From Valencia hispanica (taxonomy: Eukaryota > Chordata > Actinopteri > Cyprinodontiformes > Valenciidae): 64,000 bases of DNA. Within the stretch, counting starts at the first letter, position 1, and the number at the start of each line of letters is the position of its first letter. The translations under genes were made by a program, and so were the position numbers. The stretch is from the NCBI GenBank assembly GCA_963556495.2, contig OY747716.1:16442540-16506539 (forward strand), in the 5' to 3' direction. Under the pieces are notes generated by a model. That model did not search any database. It saw only the letters and a program-made list of their open reading frames with translations, and was not told the DNA's origin. Positions 23,871 to 35,583 of the stretch are shown one piece after another.

Positions 23871-26469
23871 TTTTTATTTAAATTTGGATTTATGATTAAA
23901 ATCTAGGATAAACATGTGGTTAAGCAATAATATGCTTAAATAATGCTAAAATAGTTTTCAAGTGGTAAAGTGTACTGTATTGTGCAGAATATGGTATCCT
24001 TTTTGCTCTTTATAGTGTAAAGTATAAAGTAAAACATTCTAAAAACCATTTTTAGTCGCAATATCATCCCTGGTATCTCGTGCTTTCCTTTATAGCTTGT
24101 AGCTTGCTTTATTAAGAGCAATGGGTGGTGAACCTCTAGTTTCCACATTATAATTATTTTCTTTTTTTAAATCCAGACATAACTATAAACTGCTGACTTT
24201 ACATTCCTTTTAGCCAGCTGACCGTCAGTGCACAGCAACAGGTGTTTCATAAAGTTTTTGCTTTCTCTTGTATCTTAAAGAAAACATTTGTTATGATGGA
24301 ATTTCTTTGATTTTTTTTCAAAATCTTAATGCTTCAGCAAATAACAGCAGCTTCGTGGAAGAAGTAAACGTTTCATCTAACTGGAAACTAGTATGGACAA
24401 ATGAATTTCAGAGAATCTCAAACTATTCGCGTAAAATCGCCAGAGCTGTTACTCGTGGAATTGGCATAGTTACCTGAGAACACCTTTTTTTTCTTTCTTT
24501 TTTCGAGGAATAGCTATGCTGAAAAGGGTAATCAGCTTTGTGTCGAACAAAAAGCAGGTATGTGTGAAGCTAGCAGCATGGGGAAGGAGCTTAAAGGGAA
24601 GAAGTGGGTGCATGCTGTGGCAGCCAAAGAGAGAAGGGAAGGAAGGCTTTACTTTTTTCTTGCCCTCCTTAAAAAAAAACAAAAAAGAGGGAAAGAAGCC
24701 TGATGATAAATCCCAGAAATAGATTTCGGCTCAAAGTAACAGAATCCAAGCTGCTTCTCTTTGCCATTCGGCATCTGTCTTCAAACGTCTGGGATGACAC
24801 AGCAAGCATCCTGTTTATTGACTAGCAGCAGGAAACGCTTTCAGAGCTAACAATGTGTGCTAGTTGCATGTCTCCTTTGCTGCTGCTTTTTTTTTTGTAA
24901 CCTCATCCCTCTCCCAAAAAAGAGAGGGGGAACGGCAACTCCCAACTGAAGCACCCAGGGAAAGCTGCGCATCAATATTCATTCATGCAGAACATGCGCT
25001 GTCAAGTAGAAATAGAGATGGCGATGAGTGCTGCATTTATTTGTCATTTACCTCCTGGTATGCTAATATAATGAGGTCTGCACACCAAATAACCAAAGTC
25101 TGTGTAATGCTGATTCTCTCTAGTGTTTCCAAATGTGGCTGGCAAACCGAGAACACAAATACCGCCTTCAGGGGTTTGCTTCCCCCTCGAGAGAATACTT
25201 AGTGGTAATACAGGGCTGTGTTTCCCTTTGAGGCAGTAAGGAGAAAATTATATTATTCTATCAGCATAAGGTTATTGCATTAAGTGCTCCTTACATACTT
25301 CAATAAGCCATAAATCTTAAAGCCGAGCACCGGGGAAACTGCACAAAGGTAGAGCACATCATTGTTTAATTGATGACAGCTGTGAAACGGTCCAACAGTC
25401 ACGTCAGTTGTTTGACGGCAGATGAGAGGCTCAAACTAGGGAGCGTGCCAAACTTAATAAAAGGGTCAGAAAAGATATGTTTTTTAACTTTCTAAAGATT
25501 AATAATTTCTTATAGAGGAGTCAAAATTTGGTTGTGCAGGCAGAGGAAGAATAAATATGTGGAAAAGTCTGCAGCACAAATTAACATCAGTTGTAGTTTT
25601 ACTGTGGTTTATTAAGTAGCTAATCATTCACATTTGGCATTTGTTAACGTAAGAAAACTAAAATCAGTTGCAGCAGCATAACGTCATCAGAAATTTAGAA
25701 GACTTGTATTTCTTCATCCTTTCTATTATGTTGAAGGTTTTTCCTAATTCTCTGAAATTGTTACCATTTTGATGGACCCTGTAAATAAATGAAAGCACCA
25801 AAAACTATTTAAAAATAAAAAAGAAATATTTTTAAAAATGTGTAAATATGTACACATTTTAGAAGACCGTAAGTCAGTATAGGTAGCACCTAAAAACTGA
25901 AGATCCATCAGCAGCAATTTTATATGGTTTCCTTCCACTAAAAAAATCAAAAATTCCACCAATTTAGTTGAATTTATAAATCAGACAAATAGTTAAAAGC
26001 TCAGAATATTTTTTTATCAAACCTTGATTATTATCAAACCTTAGTGATGTCTAATAATCTCTTATTATGCCATATTCCCTAGATGCATTTACTAAAAATT
26101 AATTAATCAATGAATTCACATAACCTTGAAATATTCCTGTAACAATGACAACAAACGATCTTGCACTGAGTGAGAGCAGAGAAGGAGTTACAGCAGTCAG
26201 AGACAGTCATCAACAGAGTCATCAAGTCATCCAGTTGTGAGCACAGGAGCAGCATGAATCATGGCAGGAAGCAGGGAAATCATGACAAGCTCAGAGCTTT
26301 AGAAGGTCCTGCTAAAAGGTTATGAGAAACAAAAATGATAACATAATGTATTTACCTGCACTTACTTGCTAAAGATAAACCTGTTAGTATCTTTCCTTGC
26401 ATACAAATGCCGTCAGAGGGGGAACAAAAGTTTATGCTAAAGAGTTTAGAGCAACTAGAACTGAAAATG
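23871..26469. other. No gene seen; possible conserved non-coding DNA at 24940-25200
   Basis: No frame has a recognisable domain. 24940-25200 has a balanced base composition and contains ATGCTAAT (octamer-like) within GGTATGCTAATATAATGA, text of the kind seen in vertebrate enhancers. This is an impression only. The rest is AT-rich. Confidence 0.3.
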
Positions 26470-26473
26470 TTAA

Positions 26474-27207
26474 AGGAGGGGTGGCATGTAAAATCCACTT
26501 TTTAAAGCTTTTCATCACATTCTTATGCCATTCCCTCCTTAAAAACATGCCTAAAGTGTTTCTTAGGTTAATTAATGTATGTTTGAATAATATCTATAAA
26601 CTCTCGCGGCCGCCATGTTGAGCACTGAATGCCAGGGTCCTTCTAGTAACGGCCTAACCTCCCAGCAACGCCCCTAAATTTTGATTACCGCCCACGTCTC
26701 TCCACAGTCCTCCCTCCCCCGCTCCCAGAGCACTAAAGCAGAGCGTCGTCAGCAGCAATCAGTTAGCATCTGTGGAAAGTAGTAGCTCTTGAAGGAGCCA
26801 CTGAACGTGCTCCTGTTCATCCAATATTTCACTTTCAGGGTCAGAGACGGGATCAAATGCATATGCTTGTACCATGTCCTGCGTGGCCATAGTAAACTGA
26901 AAGATATGCCTGTCTTCCAAAAGTCCGGCACACCGATGCTACAGTACTGTAATGCTCCGTCCCCATGCAACTGGAGAATGTTGTGATGACGTTGACGGCA
27001 GCGTGTTGAAGGGGGCATGTCCGAGACTCTTAAAGAGACATGCAGCTAATTTCAAGGCGTTCAGTGCGGACATGCTGTGAGTGCAAAATTTCAAATAGGT
27101 AGTATAAATCATTTATTGAACTTACAGATCTATTTCAGGTAAAATTATTGATGTACTGGACCTCAGAATTGCTCTTTCTGCATAAGAAGAACGTGCCACC
27201 CCCCCCT
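26474..27207. mobile_element. DNA transposon with TTAA target duplication and GGGGTGGC termini
   Basis: TTAA flanks both ends (26470-26473 and 27208-27211). The ends are inverted repeats: AGGAGGGGTGGCATGT at the left and, reversed, AGGGGGGGGTGGCACGTT at the right. TTAA duplication is typical of piggyBac and Kolobok elements, and with only 734 bp it is non-autonomous. The interior contains a minus-strand frame of 89 codons (27018-26749), annotated separately. Confidence 0.75.
26749..27018 (-). CDS. Small open frame inside the TTAA transposon, unrecognised
   Basis: The 89-residue product contains HGDGALQYCSIGVPDFWKTG and LIPSLTLKVKYWMNRSTF. It is rich in aromatic residues and has a fairly protein-like composition, with Cys at several sites. 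I do not recognise a domain. It might be leftover transposase, a captured host exon, or chance. The frame could extend upstream with a different start. Conservation of this frame in other copies of the transposon would be the main test. Confidence 0.25.
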   Translation of the reverse strand: MPPSTRCRQRHHNILQLHGDGALQYCSIGVPDFWKTGISFSLLWPRRTWYKHMHLIPSLTLKVKYWMNRSTFSGSFKSYYFPQMLTDCC

Positions 27208-27211
27208 TTAA

Positions 27212-27835
27212 TGTTTGTGGAAAATTATCCTAAGCTACTGAATAATAAACATCTAAACTATAAAAAGAAGTCATTGAGAAAGCATTGTGGACTGATTATA
27301 TATTTTATAACCTATATTAGTGGGTTTAAATGGCACAAATAAGCAAAAATCGGAGTCTGTTTAACCAACTGTTGCCTTACTCAGGAATGGTCATTGTTAC
27401 AGACTGCGACTATCCAATCGCCATGACATCTCTAAGCTTCATGTTGTTTAAACATGGCATAAATCCACATTGATCTTCTTGGTTTCCCTCTGACCGTTTA
27501 TCCTCTGATACCAATTAATTTGCTTTTTTTTTAAGTAAAGATGTAAACAGAATGATCCACTGAATGTCAGTAAATAACTGCTTATAATTTCTCAAGACTA
27601 CTCCACTGCACACTATTAAAGTCTAATTTACCACGAAAGATTCAAATAGCAGACATCCTTCACCTCTAAGGTTTCTTAAGTGTTCAATTGTATACGTTTT
27701 ACCTTTTTGAAACGTGCAATCAGCACATTAATACATGTTTTCATGAAACTTGAATGTTTTGTTTTGTGTTGTAAACTAAAGTCATGTATGCCAGCAATGG
27801 CAGGTCTCCATAATTAAGTATTTAACACTAGAAGT
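27212..27835. other. No gene seen
   Basis: AT-rich spacer between two inverted-repeat transposons. Confidence 0.35.
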
Positions 27836-28440
27836 CCCAGGCCACGTCCACACGAAGCCGGTACATTCCCTATCCGATATTTTTTTTTTCTCGTTCTAAA
27901 AGAAAATTCCGTAAACACGGCGTCGTCTCAAGAAATATCTGCGTCCACACGAAACCACTGAAACCGGCTGAAAACAATGTAGTATATATGCCAGACCAGT
28001 ATGGAGCTCTGTAATTCCGCCACAGAGATACACTATACACGGAGAAGAAGACTTTGAGCATGCGCATAACCTTGCGCGCTGTATACAAACAAAGAATACA
28101 TTTAGAACAAAGCAATAGATTTTGCTGTAATAAAGCTAGTAGGCTTAGTAGCTTCTGCAGCACGAACAAAATCATGTAGTCCGCCATTATTGTTGTTGCA
28201 GTTACGTGTGACGCAGCCAAAACGTGATGTGATGACATCATCGTTTCAGAAAATATACGGTTTCGCTGTACACACGAAACCGCAAGGGCGTCGTTTTCAG
28301 ATTGATCCACTTTGGGACCCGGTTTCAAAAAATAGCGGTTTCAGTCTCCGAAAACGCCGGATCCGTGTGGACGAAACGGCAATACGATAAAAAACGTATA
28401 CGTATACAGCGAAACGCGTCTCCGTGTGGACGGGCCCCCA
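27836..28440. mobile_element. Short DNA transposon with GTCCACACG inverted ends
   Basis: The left end has CCACGTCCACACGAAGCCGG. The right end, reversed, has GGGCCCGTCCACACGGAGAC. The motif CCACACGAA recurs several times in the interior in both directions (for example near 27953 and 28270), so sub-terminal repeats are present. No transposase is visible. Ends and sub-terminal repeats of this kind fit hAT-type non-autonomous elements, but I could not identify an 8-bp target duplication. Confidence 0.6.
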
Positions 28441-28571
28441 GACTTTTCTAACCCTCCTTTAGCCAAGAGGCTACTAACTGGCCACTCTTTTGGCTATCGT
28501 TAGCATCAATTGATGTGTAAATCAGGTCATTACCTGAGCAATCTGTAGGGGAGTGGTGGGGGGGTGAATGG

Positions 28572-28934
28572 TTGCTTCATAGCATTCAAGAATGGACTAT
28601 TCTACATGCACAGCAAACGGAGCATGTTCATTGGTTCATGGCCCTCCCTGAACTAATGGCATTTATTGCAACTGTCATCTTGCGGGGGCTTACCAAGGCT
28701 CCATCACTATGTGACTGCTGGTCAGCAAACCTGGGAAACGCACAGATCATTGGAACTGTGCCACGAAACCGCTTCCAAGACATCATGCGACACCTACGCT
28801 TTGATGACAGGTCCACCCGCAGTGATCGAGCAAAAACTGATAAGTTCGTTGCAATTTCCAGTGTGTGGAGATCATTTGTCACCAACTGCATCACTTCCTA
28901 CAACCCTGGTCTACATTTCACCGTTGATGAATTA
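28572..28934 (+). pseudogene. piggyBac-type transposase, N-terminal half
   Basis: The frame from 28572 reads like the DDE_Tnp_1_7 (piggyBac) transposase: ELMAFIATVILRGL, then PRNRFQDIMRHLRFDDRSTR and KTDKFVAISSVWRSFVTNC, ending at LHFTVDEL, where the Asp corresponds to the first catalytic Asp of the family. Right after that the homology stops, because another short transposon begins at 28934. The second and third catalytic Asp and the C-terminal zinc-binding region are missing, so it is dead. Whether it started as a mobile copy or a host piggyBac-derived gene cannot be told; no TTAA-flanked end was found upstream. Confidence 0.8.
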
Positions 28935-29336
28935 AAAATGTTGATTCAACTTAAAATATTAAACCAATTGATTGCAGAGCTTTTTTGAGTTTACTCAACT
29001 TCTGTAAGTAGGTAGTTGTGCCAGCTATTTATTTTAGGTTTGTTTGTCCCTTGTCTCAACTGCTTATTCTAAGTTCAAAAAACTCTTTAATGCCACTTTT
29101 TCAGACTTATTAATCTTTGTCCAGTAAACTTTTTATTCCCAGTTCTGTAAATTTAAAGTTTCTATTTGGTTTTATTTATTAACAAAAGTAGGCATAAAAT
29201 GCACCTATAAATTTTGTTAACTTTAAAATGAGACTTGGCACAGCAAAACACCTAAAAGTTGAATAAACTCAAAATTGCTATGCAACTGGTTGCTTTACTT
29301 TTTTAAGTTGATTAAGATTTTTATTTTTTTTACAGT
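28934..29336. mobile_element. Short DNA transposon interrupting piggyBac remnant
   Basis: Imperfect inverted ends are visible: AAAAATGTTGATTCAACTTA at the left and, reversed from the right end near 29323, AAAAATCTTAATCAACTTAA. Both continue with AAGT- or TTAA-rich text and then CAAC/CAAT words. About 400 bp, no coding content. Its left end is the exact point where piggyBac homology ends and its right end is next to Rex1 copy B. Confidence 0.55.
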
Positions 29337-29542
29337 CTATGGGTGATAAGTCTAGAATTGCGCTGCTCTGGGTGGCTGCATGTTGGAGAGGCTCTGTTGG
29401 CTACATATTAAGTTTTGGTTTTTTGTACATTGGTTCCTCTTTTTTCTTAAAGAAGATTGCATTTTTTTAATCTTTATACTTTCTAGTTTTTGGTGCTGTG
29501 AAGCTGGAAGGATTTTTGCTGTTGCTGTTTTGACAATTTGTT

Positions 29543-32500
29543 ATGATGCGTAACCATGGCAACAATGTGGTTTACAGCCGGAAGCAGGTGATTATCATCG
29601 CAAAAGCTGAAATAATACCTCAACTGAAGCCACAAATCCCTGATGAGTTGTTAAGGAGGAGACGTGGATGCAGAGCAGGAGTGAAAAGGAGACAGACAAA
29701 GAGGAAGTTCAAGCCATCTCTTCCATCGATCATAATGGGCAACGTAAGATCACTGGCTAACAAGATGGATGATGTTTACCCTGAGGTCATCTGAACAGCA
29801 CCTTCTGCTTGTTCCTCCTGCCCGCTATAAGGCCCGTGGGGAAAGGGCTTTTTCAGTTTGTGCTCCAAAACTCTGGAACCAACTCCCCCTGACGGTCCGA
29901 CTCGCCCCTTCCCTCCCCACTTTTAAAGTTCGTTTAAAGACATATTTTTATTCCCTGGCATTTGCGGCTGTGGCAGTGTAACCCTTGTGGTTTGTTTTTA
30001 GTTTCTACTTGTTTTATCTGTTTTATGCTGCTGGACTTTATTTGTTTGGTGATTTATTGTGTTGTACAGCACTTTGGTTGGCGTTGTCGCCGTTTAAACG
30101 TGCTTTATAAATAAAGGATGATAATGATGATGAACTCCAAGCCCTTACAAGGACTCAGCCAGAGTACCGTGAATGCAGTGTTATGTGTTTTACTGAGACG
30201 TGGCTGCCGGATCATATCCCCGACTCAAACGTCTCCCTGCCAGGCTTCCTGACTGTACGAGCAGACAGAGATCTGAAGACGAGCAATAAAAGAAAAGGTG
30301 GTGGAGTAGCAGTGCTTGTCAACAACAGATGGTGTCATCCAGGACATGTTACTGTGAAGTGTCGTCTCTGCAGCCCAGATGTCGAACTCTTGGCAGTGAG
30401 TTTTCATCCATATAATTTACCAAGAGAGTTCACAAGTGTCATTTTGGCAGTTGTTTACATTCCACCTTCAGCCGTTGCCGACACTGCATGTAATGTCATC
30501 AGTTCCATTGTTGCAAAGCAGACACAGCAGCCCAATGCATTTGTGGCAATATCTGGTGATTTCAACCATGCCTCCCTCTCTACTACACTTCCAACATTTC
30601 AACAGTTTGTCAGCTGCTCTTCAAGAGAAAACAGGACCTTGGATTTGTTTTATGCAAATGTAAAGGATTCATACATGTCCAAACCAAGACCTCCTCTGGG
30701 AAAATCAGATCACAATCTTGTTTTTCTCTGTTTAGAATATAAACCACTTGTTCAGATGCAACCTGTGTCAAAACGAACTGTGAGAAAATGGTCACAGGAA
30801 GCTGAAGAAGCCCTGCAGGGTTGTTTTGCAACCACAGACTGGATGAGTCTTTGCCAAGCACATGGAGAGGAAATCAATGCCACGACTGAGTGTGTGACTG
30901 ACTATATAAACTTCTGTGTGGACACCATCATCCCCACCAGAACAGTGAGATGCTTCCCTAATAACAAACCCTGGATCACCAGTGACCTGAATGAACTGCT
31001 AAACAAGAAAAAAAGAGCCTTCAGGGAGGGAGACAGGGAATTACTGAGGAGTATACAGAAGCAACTTAAGGTCAAGATCAGAGACAGCAAGGAGGCATAC
31101 AGGAAGAAGCTGGAGAACAAACTACAGAGGAACAATATCAGAGATGTCTGGTCAGGAATGAGAAAGATCACAGGCTTTAAGGACAGGAAGGATTGGATAG
31201 ATGAAAGTCTGGACAGAGCCAATGAACTGAACATATTCTTCAACAGGTTCAGTTCAGGAACTAGCTCAGCATCCCCCTCTCCTGTTCCCAGCCAAACAGA
31301 CATCCCACTCTCCTCTGATCAACAGCTTTCCTGTTACACCTTAGATGTTTTATCCTTCACCTCAGCCATGTACTCTTCTAATTCCACAAGTTTGACTTCA
31401 ACCAAGTCAGGAAATGCTGCTACCCCCTTTGCCTCCCCCTCCCACTTGTCTGTCTCCAAAAGTCAGATGAAGAGGCAGCTGGAGAAACTAAACCGGAACA
31501 AGGCTGCAGGTCCAGAGGGTGTCAGCCCCAGAGTCCTGAAAGCCTGTGCAGAGCAGCTCTGTGGGATTCTGCAGCACCTCTTCAACCTTAGCCTAACTCA
31601 GGAGAAGGTTCCAGTGTTGTGGAAGACATCCTGGCTTGTTCCAGTACCCAAAAGAACTCCCCCAACAGTCATCAATGACTATAGACCTGTTGCCCTGACA
31701 TCCCACATCATGAAGGCCCTGGAGAGACTCCTGTTGGCACCCCTGAATAAACAAACAAGAAAGTATCAGGACCCACTGCAGTTTGCTTATCGCTGTGGAG
31801 TTGGAGTTGAAGATGCCATCATCCACCTACTTCAACCAACCCACTGTCATCTGGAAAAAGCAGGCAGCACTGTGAGGATCATGTTCTTTGATTTCCCCAG
31901 TGCATTTAACACAATTAAGCCTGATTTGCTTTGTCAGAAACTCCTGAAGACAGGTGGAGCCCTCAACAATCGCCTGGATCAATGACTACCTGACCAAAAG
32001 ACCACAATTTGTGAGACTGAATAATTGTGTGTCAAACCAGGTGGTCAGCAGCACAGGAGCACCACAGGGGACCGTACTCTCAACATTCCTTTTCACTCTG
32101 TACACCTCCGACTTCCAGTACAAATCAGATACCTGTCATCTGCAGAAATACTCAGATGACTCTGCAATTGTCGGGTGTATCAGAGATGGACAAGAAGCTG
32201 AATACAGAGAGCTGGTGGACCGCTTTGTGACATGGTGTAGAAAAACAATCGTCTCACCTTGAATGTGAACAAAACACAGGAGATTATTGTAGATTTCAGA
32301 AGAAACAGGGATAAGTCAAAAACAGTTTCCATCATGGGAGAAGAAGTGGAGGGGGTTGAGGAGTATAAATACCTCGGAGTTCACCTTGACAACAGACTGG
32401 ACTGGAGACTCAACAGTGAAGCTGTCTACAAGAAGGGACAGAGCAGACTGTACTTCTTGAGGAAGCTTAGATCCTTCAAGCAAGATGCTGGAGATCTTCT

Positions 32501-32833
32501 ACAAGTCTGTTGTGGAGAGTGTAATCTCTTCAACCGTCATCTGTTGGGGTAGCAGCATCAGAGCCAGGGATTTAAATAGGCTAAACAACCTGATAAAGAA
32601 GGCTGGTTCTGTTCTTGGGACAACTGTGGAACATCTGGAGATGATGATACAAAGAAGGATTCTTCATAAAATCAAAAAAAATGATGGACAACCCTGAGCA
32701 TCCCCTTCATGAGACTGTCATACAACATCAGAGCGTCTTCAGTCGGAGGCTTCTTCAGTTTCGCTGCAATACAGACCGCTACAGGAAATCCTTCCTGCCC
32801 ACAGCCATCATCATCTACAACAACTCCTTAAAG
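29543..32833 (+). pseudogene. Rex1 endonuclease-reverse transcriptase polyprotein, broken
   Basis: Reading starts at MMRNHGNNVVYSRKQ (29543) and runs to MGNVRSLANKMD, then is interrupted by an L2-like insertion. It resumes at about 30134 and forms a 600-codon open frame (30183-31985) with endonuclease blocks VMCFTETWLPDHIP, AISGDFNHA and GKSDHNLV, then the linker and transcriptase motifs NDYRPVALTSHIMKALERL and FFDFPSAFNTIKPD. Compared with copies A and C it has lost 2 nt near 31953, gained 2 nt near 32241, lost 8 nt near 32480 and gained 1 nt near 32675. The active site is KYSDDSAIVGC in the next frame. One protein that nicks target DNA and copies the RNA is expected of the family; this one cannot be made. 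Confidence 0.88.
29773..30130 (+). mobile_element. L2-like LINE 3' fragment nested in Rex1 copy B
   Basis: Copy C shows continuous Rex1 sequence where copy B carries this about 355-bp block, so the boundaries are well placed. It encodes an L2-type C-terminus (APKLWNQLPLTVRL, FKVRLKTYFYSLAF) and ends with CTTTATAAATAAAGG plus a GAT-rich tail. GATGA occurs on both sides and may be the target duplication, although it blends with the tail. Confidence 0.8.
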
Positions 32834-32913
32834 AATTAATTATATGAGCTATACCATCACTCAATTTCCCTCTGGGATCAATAAAGTGTTTTTGAATTTG
32901 AATTGAATTTGAA

Positions 32914-33759
32914 AGTTGTGGAACACTGGCTCATCCATCTATACCTCTGAATGGCCTTAATTTGGAAATTTTGATCAGCTTCTTCTGCTTAAGCAGCAAG
33001 GCAGGAATGAGCAAACAGTATAAAAATAGAAAATGGGAAAAACTGTTAACATTTTCCACGGTTGGGAAAACCTGCGGTCTTCTTCTCAGCATGCAGTAGA
33101 TCATTATGATGATTTCTGAGCTAGCTACCAGGACAGAAGCTGATACATGACCCACTGTAAAATTTTAAGCTGTGTATAAAACAACGTGGATGTAAGGTTC
33201 GACTGAACACTTGCACAAGTTAGCACCACTGCATCTCCTATCGCCCTCAAAATGTAAACATGTTTTTCTGATAACATTTGAGGGAGGGTGAGTCAGGCCT
33301 AAACGGGGCATGCCAGGACTTTGACCATCTGCATCTTCTCAAACATAGTGAAACCTTCAGCCACAGTGCTAACAGATGTTGATGAACCATTTGATTCAGG
33401 GGTGTTGGAGAAGGGAGGCATCTAAAAGTTGCAGGATGGTAGATCTCGAGGACTGGACTTGGGCACCCCTCCTTTAGGGGTTTGAATACTTTTGCTGGGC
33501 ACTCTCTGTTTCATAGAAATTGATCTATCACAACCTTTTTTGCCTAGTATGACCTATGGAAATATGTTGTATACGAACTTTTCACACCATAGTCTTTGCA
33601 TGTTGGATAGTGTATACCCTGGGATGTTGAGATTTAATACCAACTGAGGTTTCCTTGCGCATCATTGTGTACTCTATTCTGAAATTGTCTGGACATCTTT
33701 ATATATACACAACAGCTCAGTCACTGGTATGTGTTCATTTATAACACTATTCGTGATAC
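32914..33759. other. No gene seen; small repeat scrap near 33430-33505
   Basis: The words CTCGAGGACTGGACTTGGGC and GAATACTTTTGCTGGGCACT look like degraded fish repeat text, the second resembling a Tc1 terminal repeat. The rest shows nothing. Confidence 0.3.
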
Positions 33760-34075
33760 ACAACCCATCTATCTTGTCTCCTGACAAGTACGAATACCAT
33801 AACTGAGTGGGGCCAAGAAATCTTTAGGTTTTCGGCACCTCCTGCCTGGAATAACTTGCAGTCTAAACTTCAATTTCAACCCCTTTTTACATTAAAGGAG
33901 TTTAAAAAATATGGTGGCATCATTACAGTTTACATTACCTGTTCGTGTGTCTTTTGTTAGCAACTTTTAATGTTTTTTTTTTCTTTTCCCTTTTCTCCTG
34001 TCTCGGCCAGGTCTTCCTTATAACAGATATATCTGATCTCCATGAGACAATCCAGGTTAAATAAGAAATTTATAA
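33760..34075 (+). repeat. Unclassified LINE 3' end remnant
   Basis: Text such as CCAGGTTAAATAA preceded by a pyrimidine-rich 3' region and a degraded frame with a tryptophan-poor C-terminal appearance resembles the end of a fish LINE. No motif is intact, so the family stays open. Confidence 0.35.
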
Positions 34076-34204
34076 TTGTGAAAAGAAGACAAATGTTACA
34101 TGGTGTTAGATTTTTTTTTTTTTTTTTACAAATAAATATCTGGAAAGTATGATGTCCAATTATATTAGATACAACTTTACACTTTAACTAAAGTCTATTT
34201 GTGT

Positions 34205-34362
34205 GTGAATGGTCTGTACTTGTATAATGCTTTATCTAGTCCAAAAGACCCCAAAGTGTTTTAAACTACATTCAGTCATTCACCCATTCACACGCTGATG
34301 GTGGTAAGCTACCATTTACCACAGCTAGGGCAGACTGACAGAAGCGAGGCTGCCATACAATC
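34205..34362 (-). mobile_element. tRNA-derived SINE, family 2, head missing
   Basis: The tail half of the family seen at 44766-45022, 52467-52702 and 63627-63901 is present (TACTTGTATAATGCTTTATC, then CACCCATTCACAC and GATGGTGGTAAGCTAC). The tRNA head, which should lie on the right, is absent; Tc1 sequence starts there instead. Confidence 0.65.
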
Positions 34363-34364
34363 TG

Positions 34365-34520
34365 CAAGACACCACAGAAGTGGGAGGATCTGTTGACCGG
34401 ATAATGATTAGTTGTCCATACCTCCAATCTGGTCTTTATGGTGGAGTGGCAAGAAGAAAGCCATTGTTAAGAGAAAGCCACAAGAAGTACATTTGCTGTA
34501 TGCCATTAACCCTGTAGGGG
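34365..34520 (+). mobile_element. Tc1 transposase fragment
   Basis: The segment GGTCTTTATGGTGGAGTGGC, then AAGAAGAAAGCCATTGTTAA, is part of the coding region of the common fish Tc1 family also present at 52205-56009. It has no terminal repeat and no open frame. Confidence 0.7.
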
Positions 34521-34899
34521 ACTGAACTGCACGATAACAAGAATAAATATTAAGATGTTGTTGAATGTTGTGATGAACATTTGACTAAATAACTATCAAA
34601 ACAGTGTTAATTGTGAACACAGACCCCAGATACAGTAGGGAGTAGTCTATCCCAATATTGAAAAAAATGAAATTCCTCATTTCAATTTCAGCAATATAGC
34701 ATATGGCTACAGCAGATGGCAATGATTCATCTAAATTGGAGTTTCATAATGACTTCCTATCAAAGGTATTTGTGATAATGATATTGCAATTAGTGTTCAG
34801 GGGATTCGGATAAATTTGCTATATATGTATGGCGTCAGATTTCTGTCAAAGGTCGGGAGAGGAATTTCTTTTCCCGCGTGCACATAAAAAAATCAACTT

Positions 34900-35075
34900 G
34901 CGGGGTGCAGCGTAGCACAGTGGTTAAGACGGGCACCCCATGTTCAGAGGCCTGCAGTCCTCACAGCGTTCGTCCCGGGTTCAACTCCCGTTCCTGTGGA
35001 CCTTTGCCGATGTCTCTCCCCCTTTCTGAACTGTCCACTGTCAAATAAAGGCCAGTGTGGCCACAAAACTTTAAA
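34900..35075 (+). mobile_element. tRNA-derived SINE, family 1 copy 2
   Basis: A box TAGCACAGTGG (34913-34923) and B box GGTTCAACTCC (34978-34988) mark the tRNA-like head; the tail shares CTGTCCACTGTCA and AAAGGCCA with the copy at 18651. The target duplication is clear: CATAAAAATCAACTT at 35076-35090, and the same with two extra A at 34883-34899. Confidence 0.85.
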
Positions 35076-35459
35076 CATAAAAATCAACTTACGTGAGTGC
35101 CCATCTTCTTTGTGATAGAGGAGCAGCTCCCTCCAATTATCTCCTCAAAGTCATCCGACATGTTGATGTTTGCTTAACAATTGTCCACACAACTATGAAA
35201 TTACCAAATAAATATGCTGTTTTCATTTATATATTCTAAGACAGCACCCACTGATTTAGCACAGTGCAGCCCTTTGTCCCTACTCCTAACTGTCAAAAGC
35301 TTGATTCGAGCAAGCAAATTCAAATACTACTTTAAGAGATCAGTTTGCTAGAATGCCTCACACAGGCATGGCTTGTGTTTCCCGACTTTTGACACAAATC
35401 TAATGCCATATATATTGTGCAGCCCTGGTGGGGGACAGAGGAAACAAGTGAAAAAAAAA

Positions 35460-35580
35460 ACTGTTCAGATATAACCAAACATGAACTTTTTGACTGACGT
35501 GCAAATCACTATGTACACACCATCACCATGGTAAAACATGGTGGTTGCAGCATGATTCTGTGGAAATGTCTTTCTATGGA
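35460..35580 (+). mobile_element. Tc1 transposase fragment
   Basis: The words ACACACCATCACCATGGTAA and AAACATGGTGGTTGCAGCAT correspond to the Tc1 region around the GGGS block (degraded to KHGGCSMILWKC). The fragment ends at the hairpin that begins at 35584. Confidence 0.65.
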
Positions 35581-35583
35581 GGT

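Larger units (their letters stand above)
29351..32913 (+). mobile_element. Rex1 LINE, nearly full-length copy B
   Basis: Its 5' end (TCTAGAATTGCGCTGCTCTG) matches the start of copy C, and its 3' end is the GGGATCAATAAAG tail followed by AATTGAATTTGAA. In between lie the 5' leader, the endonuclease, the reverse transcriptase and the C-terminal region, so only small lesions and one insertion (29773-30130) separate it from full length. Without the insertion it would be about 3.2 kb. Copies B and C point towards each other, 6.6 kb apart. Confidence 0.9.

Noticed and set aside
24864..25202. Plus-strand frame of 112 codons as a gene
   Set aside because: No domain, start in a T-rich tract, composition unlike protein; better seen as possible non-coding regulatory DNA.
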